Source: JAEUOS01 sp040382235 (GTDB lineage Bacteria; Pseudomonadota; Gammaproteobacteria; Burkholderiales; JAEUOS01). From it: a stretch of DNA of 11,999 nt. Below the pieces are notes generated by a model that saw nothing but the letters and a program-made list of their open reading frames with translations, did not search any database and was not told the DNA's origin. The DNA lies in assembly GCA_040382235.1 (NCBI GenBank), contig JBEIFV010000176.1, forward strand, positions 1 to 11,999. The letters run 5' to 3'. Of this stretch, positions 7,406 through 11,999 are shown in pieces. The first letter of the stretch is position 1. The number at the start of each line of letters is the position of its first letter. The position numbers were made by a program, and so were the translations under genes.

Positions 7406-8367
7406 GCCATCTCCAACAGAATTGCACCCCATGTAAATCCCCCTCCCACCCCCTCGAGCAGCACCCGCTGCCCGCTCTGGATTCGGCCAGCGCGCACCCA
7501 GGTATCAAATGCCAGGGGTATCGAAGCCGCCGAGGTATTGCCGTGTACGTCGACGGTCACAACGAGCTTCTCCAGCGGCATTCGGAGCTTGCGTGCGGTA
7601 GCGGTGAGTATGCGCAAATTCGCCTGGTGAGGAATCAACCAGTCGATATCGGCTGCGCTCATATCGGCCTTCGCGATGACTTCGCGCGCGACCTCGTCAA
7701 GCACGCGTACGGCAAACTTGAAAACCGCCGGGCCATCCATGCGCAGAAACGGGTCGCCGGTGATCGCGCCGCCAGCCAGGTTGCCCGGCACACTCAAGAT
7801 GCCGGCCTGCGAGCCATCGGCGTGCAGGGCCTGGGCCAGAATGCCTGGCGACTGCGCCGCCGTGAGCACCACCGCGCCGGCGCCATCGCCGAAAAGCACG
7901 CAGGTGGCGCGGTCGCTCCAGTCAAGAATGCGCGAAAAGACCTCTGCACCGACCACCAGCGCACACTTGGCCACACCGCCGCGAATAAACAGGTCGGCAG
8001 TCGCAAGGGCATAAATGAAGCCGCTGCACACGGCCTGGATATCGAAAGCCGGGCATCCGCTGATTCCGAGCCGCGCCTGCAACAGGCATGCTGTACTGGG
8101 AAAAACGTAGTCGGGCGTGGAGGTGGCGACAATGATGAGATCTATTTCGCCAGGCCCGATACCGGCGGCATCCATCGCGGCACGTGCGGCAGGTTCAGCC
8201 AGCGCGCTGCTGGTTTGTCCCGATTGCGCCAGGTGGCGCATACGAATGCCGGTGCGCTCGCTGATCCAGGCGTCCGAAGTGTCGATGCCGCGTGCCGCAA
8301 GCGCATCGTTGGTCACCGCCGCGCCGGGCAGGTATGAGCCGGTTCCGGCAATGCGCGAGAAACTCAT
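7402..8367 (-). CDS. fabH: Beta-ketoacyl-ACP synthase III (FabH)
   Basis: FabH starts fatty-acid synthesis by condensing acetyl-CoA with malonyl-ACP. The 321-residue thiolase-fold protein has an intact triad: Cys114 in QAVCSGF, His247 in IPHQAN and Asn277 in HGNTSA. Family motifs GTGSYLP (8-14) and ERTGIRMRH (37-45) are at the N-terminus, and EGVGGGFTWGA is near the C-terminus. The start at 8367 gives MSFSRIAGTGSYLP, matching the family. The gap to the plsX stop is 16 bases, and I see no clear Shine-Dalgarno in it, so it may be translated by ribosomes coming from plsX. The order plsX-fabH-fabD is conserved widely in Proteobacteria. Confidence 0.97.
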   Translation of the reverse strand: MSFSRIAGTGSYLPGAAVTNDALAARGIDTSDAWISERTGIRMRHLAQSGQTSSALAEPAARAAMDAAGIGPGEIDLIIVATSTPDYVFPSTACLLQARLGISGCPAFDIQAVCSGFIYALATADLFIRGGVAKCALVVGAEVFSRILDWSDRATCVLFGDGAGAVVLTAAQSPGILAQALHADGSQAGILSVPGNLAGGAITGDPFLRMDGPAVFKFAVRVLDEVAREVIAKADMSAADIDWLIPHQANLRILTATARKLRMPLEKLVVTVDVHGNTSAASIPLAFDTWVRAGRIQSGQRVLLEGVGGGFTWGAILLEMA

Positions 8368-8383
8368 GTTGCGAAGCTTGCGT

Positions 8384-9442
8384 CTAGGCTACAGCACGTA
8401 CCGGCGTGCCGCCCGTCGCATGATCCGCGATACGCCGGGCGATTGCCGCCACGACACCGGCCTCGACCGCATCATGGGCCCGATCGAGCGCGCGTCCAAA
8501 TGCGTAGACATCCGCCGCGCCATGGCTTTTCACCACCAGGCCATTGAGCCCGAGCAGGCAGGCACCGTTATAGCGGCGGTGATCATAACGACGCCGAAAA
8601 CCGTTGATCGCCGGTAGCGCAAACAAGGCTCCAAGTTTGGTGAGCAGATTGCGCTCGAACTCCGCCTTGAGCGAGCGCCCGAGCATTTGCGCCAGGCCCT
8701 CGGATGTCTTGAGCGCGACATTGCCGACAAAGCCGTCGCACACCACAACGTCCACCGTGCCTTTGAAGATGTCGTTGCCTTCCACGTTGCCGAAAAAATT
8801 GATTTCCCCGCGTGCATGGGCCGCGCGCAGCAAAACCGCTGCCTCTTTCACCGTGTCGTTGCCCTTGATCTCTTCCTCGCCGATATTGAGCAGGCCGACC
8901 GCCGGCATCTGCGTGTGTTCGATGGACGATACCAGGCCAGAGCCCATGAGAGCGAATTGATACAGATGCTGGGGCTTGCAATCAACGTTGGCACCAAGAT
9001 CGAGCATGTAGGTCGCGCGACCTTGCTGGTTCGGCAACGGCGCGCAAATCGCCGGGCGATCGATCCCGGGCAGGGTACGCAACAAAAACGATGAAATGGC
9101 CATCCATGCTCCGGTGTTGCCGGCGGAAATGGCGGCCTGCGCCACACCCTGCTTCACCAGGTTTACCGCGACATGCATTGACGAATCTCGTTTGCGGCGC
9201 AGGGCCTGCGCAGGCGGATCATCCATGCTTACAACTTCGGTGGCGGCGTGTACCTGCAAACGCGCGGGCGGATGTGTCACCTTGCGGACCAGGTGCTTCA
9301 AAGTCTGCTCAATCAGCTCTGTCTGTCCGACCAATATGACTTTCGCCGAGGGGTGGCGTGCCAGAAATTCAAGGGCGGCAGCAACCGTGACGACCGGGCC
9401 ATGGTCGCCGCCCATGGCATCGATGGCGATGACTGCACTCAT
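8384..9442 (-). CDS. plsX: Phosphate acyltransferase (PlsX)
   Basis: PlsX converts acyl-ACP and phosphate to acyl-phosphate, the donor used by PlsY for the first acylation of glycerol-3-phosphate, so it links fatty-acid and phospholipid synthesis at the membrane. The 352-residue product has IAIDAMGGDHGP (5-16), MDDPPAQALRRKRDSSM (73-89), AGNTGA (107-112), DLGAN (148-152) and CDGFVGN in the second half, all PlsX hallmarks. The length is typical. The start at 9442 gives MSAVIAIDAMGGD. There is no purine-rich ribosome-binding site upstream; instead a 29-codon frame (9439-9528) ends in an ATGA overlap with this start. It precedes fabH by 16 bases and follows rpmF after a 190-base gap. Confidence 0.97.
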   Translation of the reverse strand: MSAVIAIDAMGGDHGPVVTVAAALEFLARHPSAKVILVGQTELIEQTLKHLVRKVTHPPARLQVHAATEVVSMDDPPAQALRRKRDSSMHVAVNLVKQGVAQAAISAGNTGAWMAISSFLLRTLPGIDRPAICAPLPNQQGRATYMLDLGANVDCKPQHLYQFALMGSGLVSSIEHTQMPAVGLLNIGEEEIKGNDTVKEAAVLLRAAHARGEINFFGNVEGNDIFKGTVDVVVCDGFVGNVALKTSEGLAQMLGRSLKAEFERNLLTKLGALFALPAINGFRRRYDHRRYNGACLLGLNGLVVKSHGAADVYAFGRALDRAHDAVEAGVVAAIARRIADHATGGTPVRAVA

Positions 9443-9528
9443 CGCGCCAGCGCGGCCGCGAAGCCAGGCACGATCGTGTCATCGGCCCCGCGGCGGAAGA
9501 GAGCCGCAGCGCGCGTTTGCAGCTTCAT
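9439..9528 (-). CDS. Possible 29-residue leader ORF coupled to plsX
   Basis: A frame from ATG at 9528 to TGA at 9439-9441 encodes 29 residues rich in Ala and Arg, beginning MKLQTRAAALF. Its stop overlaps the plsX start as ATGA. GGATCACC upstream is a mediocre ribosome-binding site. No family is recognised and the frame could be chance in GC-rich DNA. The case for it is the overlap plus the lack of any Shine-Dalgarno for plsX itself. It may act as a coupling leader rather than a functional protein. Confidence 0.25.
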   Translation of the reverse strand: MKLQTRAAALFRRGADDTIVPGFAAALAR

Positions 9529-9632
9529 TCGGTGATCCGCATCTACCTGAAAGAATACCGGTCAGAAAAGTTCGGCAGGCAATCCAGCCGATTCCAACCT
9601 GCCAGCGCTCGCCATGCCACTCCCGAGACTGG
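9529..9632. other. rpmF-plsX spacer
   Basis: This is the upstream part of the unusually long 190-base gap (9443-9632) inside an otherwise compact operon. It holds an imperfect hairpin (9574-9603) and no recognisable gene. I see no good sigma70 promoter, although the longer gap would leave room for one. Confidence 0.5.
9560..9603 (-). terminator. Possible attenuator hairpin after rpmF
   Basis: On the minus strand GGCAGG (9598-9603) pairs with CCTGCC (9574-9579). An inner four-pair stem AATC/GATT closes a five-base loop. The hairpin is followed by GAACTTTTCTGAC, a short U-rich run. The stem is interrupted by unpaired bases and the U-run has only four T, so it would be a leaky terminator at best. 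It could lower plsX-fab levels relative to rpmF. Confidence 0.3.
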
Positions 9633-9809
9633 TTAGCTCTTCGCCTTGACCACTTTGCGTCCGCGGTAGTAGCCGTTTGGGCTGATGTGATGGCGCATGT
9701 GCACTTCACCCGTGGTTGGTTCGATTGCCAACGACGGTGCCGTCAAGAAGTCGTGGGCGCGATGCATGCCGCGTTTGGACGGTGATTTTTTGTTTTGCTG
9801 AACTGCCAT
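9633..9809 (-). CDS. rpmF: 50S ribosomal protein L32
   Basis: L32 is a small protein of the large ribosomal subunit. I read a 58-residue frame from the ATG at 9809 to the TAA at 9633. It begins MAVQQNKKSPSKRGMHRAHD and ends with HHISPNGYYRGRKVVKAKS, both diagnostic of bL32. It has no cysteines, so it is the zinc-independent form. GGGAG lies six bases before the start. The gene follows yceD after 58 bases, the near-universal yceD-rpmF pairing, and precedes plsX. The KKSPSKRGMHR stretch and the SPNGYYRGRKVVKAK end are what I associate with betaproteobacterial L32, which is one reason for the taxonomic guess. Confidence 0.97.
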   Translation of the reverse strand: MAVQQNKKSPSKRGMHRAHDFLTAPSLAIEPTTGEVHMRHHISPNGYYRGRKVVKAKS

Positions 9810-9867
9810 GATGAACTCCCATTAACTAAAAAATTCAAGCGCGCTACAAAAATCTGGCGTCGCTCAT

Positions 9868-10359
9868 TCATTGCTTCTTCTTCAAACCAGCCAACAGTGC
9901 AAACGGCTTTATCTTTTCACCCACCGCGCTATCGGCCGGCGGTGCGCATGTTTCATGCATGGGTGCAAACGGCAAGGCCAACAACAACTCATCTTCAAGC
10001 AAGTGCAAGAGGTCGAATTTTTCCGATTGCAGCACCGCATCCCAGCGGTCGTCGTCGTCCGCGTCCAGAGCCGCCTCGGTGTCGACCAATTCAAAACGTG
10101 CGCGCGGCACCAGCTTGACCTCAACCGGGTTCATGCAACGCTGGCACTCCAATTTCACCACACCATCCAGCCGCACGCGCAGCCCCGGAAGCCCGCGCGG
10201 CGAACGCGCGACCTCGACATAAACCGCGATCGGCGCGAAGTCTTCGACCACCTCTTCATCGAGACGCTCCAGCAATCCGGGCGCCAACACTGCCTCAATG
10301 AAATCCCGGCGCTCCACGAATCGCCGCGAATCGATGACCCAGTCCCCGGCCTGAGACAT
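9868..10359 (-). CDS. yceD: YceD family protein (DUF177), 23S rRNA accumulation protein
   Basis: YceD is a cytoplasmic protein of the DUF177 family, linked to 23S rRNA accumulation and nearly always encoded next to rpmF; its biochemical role is not settled. The product is 163 residues from the ATG at 10359. Visible family features are the CQRC motif (Cys72, Cys75) after a VKLE strand, an acidic stretch (DADDDD, 99-104), the helix LLHLLEDELLLALP (117-130) leading into PFAPMHETC (Cys138), and the end PFALLAGLKKK. The start is uncertain: a GTG at 10377 would add six residues and has a better ribosome-binding site (GGAAGG), while the ATG has none clear. It is the first gene of the operon behind the promoter at 10429-10457. 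Confidence 0.92.
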   Translation of the reverse strand: MSQAGDWVIDSRRFVERRDFIEAVLAPGLLERLDEEVVEDFAPIAVYVEVARSPRGLPGLRVRLDGVVKLECQRCMNPVEVKLVPRARFELVDTEAALDADDDDRWDAVLQSEKFDLLHLLEDELLLALPFAPMHETCAPPADSAVGEKIKPFALLAGLKKKQ

Positions 10360-10394
10360 CAATGCAGGATTTTCCACGCCTGCCTTCCGTTTGT

Positions 10395-10418
10395 AAAAAC
10401 GAAACGCCCCCACGGGCG
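10395..10418 (-). terminator. Hairpin plus U-rich run in the yceD leader (possible attenuator)
   Basis: On the minus strand CGCCC (10414-10418) pairs with GGGCG (10405-10409) around a four-base loop, and TTTCGTTTTT follows. This looks like a short intrinsic terminator. It begins only a few bases after the predicted transcription start (about 10422). It could attenuate the operon, or simply cap and stabilise the 5' end of the mRNA. The stem has only five pairs, so function is not assured. Confidence 0.4.
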
Positions 10419-10428
10419 AAAGTCATCA

Positions 10429-10457
10429 AGTATAGCGTTAATTGCCTTTGTGGTCAA
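10429..10457 (-). promoter_or_regulatory. Sigma70-type promoter for the yceD-rpmF-plsX-fab operon
   Basis: On the minus strand TTGACC (10452-10457) and TATACT (10429-10434) are separated by exactly 17 bases, each one mismatch from consensus. The predicted start is near 10422, giving a leader of about 60 bases before yceD. No other comparable promoter is seen upstream of yceD, so this is the best candidate for the main operon promoter. Confidence 0.7.
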
Positions 10458-10690
10458 AAGCTTAGCAAGGCACTCGGCAAGAATTGGTGCTCCCTTCTTC
10501 CCTTCTCGTACTTGAATCAGGCACCAGAGCTCGCCCGTTCCGGCAGGTCGCGCACCCATTTCGGCTCCAACCAATACATAAATCGCTTGTGCCCATTGCT
10601 GGCTGAAGCTAGGACGCAAGCCGACGTTTGCATCATGGACGGCGGAATTGAGTACAGTGGCGTTTTGGTTTGACCTGTATACAACCTCAG
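10436..10690. other. Low-GC spacer between yceD promoter and maf, no recognised gene
   Basis: About 250 bases hold no protein I recognise on either strand. GC is about 52% over 10421-10709 by my count, lower than the coding DNA on both sides. Frames crossing it (for example 10362-10673 plus, 10517-10735 minus) lack family motifs. The inverted repeats GGTCAAA (10452-10458) and TTTGACC (10669-10675) bound the segment and are each flanked outside by TGT. Internal inverted repeats are TGGTGC/GCACCA (10485-10490, 10521-10526) and TCGGCT/AGCCGA (10561-10566, 10619-10624). Several six-base repeats are expected by chance at this length. Confidence 0.5.
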
Positions 10691-10709
10691 CATCCGCCCC
10701 GAATTCACC

Positions 10710-11297
10710 ATGCAACCCCTGATCCTGGCCTCCACCTCCCGCTATCGAGCGGAATTGCTGTCCCGCCTGCGCCTGCAGTTCGAAATCATTGCCCCCGGCG
10801 TTGATGAAGCAGCATTGCCAGGGGAAGCGCCTGCACACATGGCCATGCGTCTGGCGCTGGCGAAGGCGCGCGCGGTCGCGCACGGCTCAGGACGTGGCCT
10901 TGTGATCGGGTCTGATCAGGTAGCCCATTGCGATGGTCGGGTACTTGGCAAACCGGGCAGCCATGGGCCTGCGCTCGGCCAGCTCAAACTCATGCGCGGG
11001 AAAACCACATATTTCGACACGGCTGTGGCCCTGGTAAACGCCTCAAGCGGGCGCGAACAAACAGCACTTGTCACAACCGCGGTGCGGCTTCGCGACGCAA
11101 GCGATGCCGAGATCGGGGCTTATCTCGCCGCCGAGCAACCTTACGACTGTGCCGGCTCGGCCAAATCGGAGGGACTCGGCATCGCCTTGATGGAAAGTAT
11201 TTCGGGTGACGATCCGACCGCGCTGATCGGCCTGCCTCTGATCGCGCTTGCGCGCATGCTGCGCGCCGAAAACGTGACACTGTTCGCACCGGCATGA
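10710..11297 (+). CDS. yceF: Maf-family nucleotide pyrophosphatase, YceF subgroup (m7GTP)
   Basis: Maf proteins hydrolyse non-canonical or modified nucleoside triphosphates to monophosphates. The YceF subgroup prefers 7-methyl-GTP (family knowledge). The 195-residue product begins MQPLILASTSRYRAELL, the N-terminal Maf signature with the phosphate-binding Ser/Arg residues. It has GSDQV (67-71) with catalytic Asp69, GKP (80-82), and CAGSAKSEGLGI (147-158) with Lys152 and Glu154, the version seen in YceF rather than YhdE. The C-terminal LIGLPLIALARML is also typical. It is divergent from yceD, the partner it sits beside in Escherichia coli too. I see no clear Shine-Dalgarno before the ATG and no convincing promoter; TATACA at 10678-10683 lacks a matching -35. 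It overlaps the next gene by ATGA. Confidence 0.94.
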   Translation: MQPLILASTSRYRAELLSRLRLQFEIIAPGVDEAALPGEAPAHMAMRLALAKARAVAHGSGRGLVIGSDQVAHCDGRVLGKPGSHGPALGQLKLMRGKTTYFDTAVALVNASSGREQTALVTTAVRLRDASDAEIGAYLAAEQPYDCAGSAKSEGLGIALMESISGDDPTALIGLPLIALARMLRAENVTLFAPA

Positions 11298-11999
11298 CAG
11301 GCGGCACGCTGTACCTGATACCAGCAGCGATCGGGGACCCCAAGGGCGGCGACCAGGCGGCGCTGGTCAATGCGACCATCCCCGCGGCTACGCTCTCGGT
11401 GCTGCAGGGCCTTGTGACTTTCGCAGTGGAAGATGCGAAGTCCGCACGCGCATTCCTGAAGGCTGCCGGTATTCGCCTGCCGGTCCAGGAAGTATCCATC
11501 ACAGAGATCGGCCATGCGCCCGGATCGCAAGACCTCAAACCCCTGATCGAAACGCTGTGCATCGGGCGCGATGTCGGCCTGCTGTCCGAATCGGGTTGTC
11601 CCGCGGTGGCGGACCCGGGTGCGCTGCTGGTGCGCATGGCGCATGAGGCCTCGATCAACGTAGTGCCGCTGGTCGGCCCCTCGTCCTTGTTGCTGGCACT
11701 GATGGCATCCGGTCTGGAGGGCCAGCGTTTCGCCTTCGCAGGCTACATCCCGGTCAAGGACCCGCATCGCGCGCGAACCATTCGTGACCTTGAGGTACGT
11801 TCGCGCGTGGCGCATGAAACTGAAATCGTCATCGAGACTCCGTTTCGCAATCAAGCCCTGTTTGAAGCTCTCGTCACCACGCTGCATCCTGCGACAAGAC
11901 TGGCTCTGGCGGTCGACCTGACCTTGCCCTCGGAGAGCAATCGCATGAAAACCGTGGCCGCCTGGCGCCGCGAGCCGGCGCCGATGCTCGCGAAGCGCC
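11294..11999 (+). CDS. SAM-dependent methyltransferase, tetrapyrrole-methylase/RsmI-related (partial at right edge)
   Basis: The ATG at 11294 overlaps the maf stop as ATGA. I translated 235 codons to the window edge without a stop; relatives are about 240 residues as I recall, so it is almost complete. It has the TP-methylase fold signatures: TLYLIPAAIGD (5-15) at the start, ESGCPAVADPGALLVRMA (99-116) corresponding to the GTPxxSDPG motif of RsmI, VGPSSLLLALMASGL (127-141), FAGYIPV (148-154) and ETPFRN (181-186), which replaces ESPHR in RsmI. RsmI itself 2'-O-methylates C1402 of 16S rRNA. This protein looks like the shorter paralogue often annotated only as SAM-dependent methyltransferase beside maf, so its substrate is unknown. 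Coupling with maf suggests a nucleotide or RNA modification link, but that is inference. Confidence 0.88.
   Translation, partial: MTGGTLYLIPAAIGDPKGGDQAALVNATIPAATLSVLQGLVTFAVEDAKSARAFLKAAGIRLPVQEVSITEIGHAPGSQDLKPLIETLCIGRDVGLLSESGCPAVADPGALLVRMAHEASINVVPLVGPSSLLLALMASGLEGQRFAFAGYIPVKDPHRARTIRDLEVRSRVAHETEIVIETPFRNQALFEALVTTLHPATRLALAVDLTLPSESNRMKTVAAWRREPAPMLAKR

Noticed and set aside
7330..8337. Plus-strand 335-codon frame opposite fabH/fabD
   Set aside because: It is antisense to intact fabH, with no recognisable domain; explained by GC-biased codon use.
10362..10673. Plus-strand 103-codon frame before maf
   Set aside because: Begins within the start of yceD, crosses the minus-strand operon promoter, and shows no family motif or ribosome-binding site.
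10670..10683. TTGACC and TATACA as a promoter for maf
   Set aside because: The two hexamers are almost adjacent, not 16-18 bases apart, and neither has a suitable partner at correct spacing.
10359..10883. Minus-strand 174-codon frame across the spacer and the maf start
   Set aside because: Antisense to the conserved N-terminus of maf and crosses the yceD promoter; no recognised domain.

Overview
The window is a GC-rich piece of chromosome carrying a conserved housekeeping gene cluster typical of Proteobacteria. The gene order (yceD-rpmF-plsX-fabH-fabD-fabG-acpP-fabF, then rpoE-rseA-rseB-mucD), the residue pattern of ribosomal protein L32 and the N-terminus of the ECF sigma factor all resemble Betaproteobacteria such as the Rhodocyclales/Nitrosomonadales. 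That placement is an inference from protein signatures, because no rRNA is present.

Everything from base 1 to about 10,457 reads on the minus strand, so transcription runs from right to left. A good sigma70-type promoter at 10,429-10,457 starts the set. It is followed by yceD (DUF177), rpmF (L32), plsX (phosphate acyltransferase), fabH, fabD, fabG, acpP and fabF. Together these supply acyl-phosphate for phospholipid synthesis and all core enzymes of type II fatty-acid initiation, first reduction and elongation. The genes are tightly packed: fabH/fabD and fabD/fabG share four-base ATGA overlaps, and acpP appears to have an extra promoter of its own.

The same strand continues without an obvious terminator through a small membrane protein of the YgfX type into the envelope-stress module. 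That module is rpoE (sigmaE, TTG start), rseA (anti-sigma), rseB (periplasmic regulator of RseA) and mucD (Do-type periplasmic protease, cut off by the left window edge at residue 465). Lipid synthesis and envelope stress control are thus physically joined.

To the right of the promoter lies a spacer of about 250 bases with lower GC (about 52% by my count over 10,421-10,709) and no recognisable gene. Beyond it, on the plus strand, are maf/yceF (nucleotide pyrophosphatase) and, overlapping it by ATGA, an RsmI-related SAM-dependent methyltransferase that runs off the right edge.

I see no tRNA, rRNA, CRISPR array, insertion sequence or phage gene, and no clear undescribed system. The points most worth a second look are the odd spacer 10,436-10,690, the hairpin plus U-rich run at the very start of the yceD leader, a 29-codon ORF coupled to plsX, and a cysteine pair in MucD.
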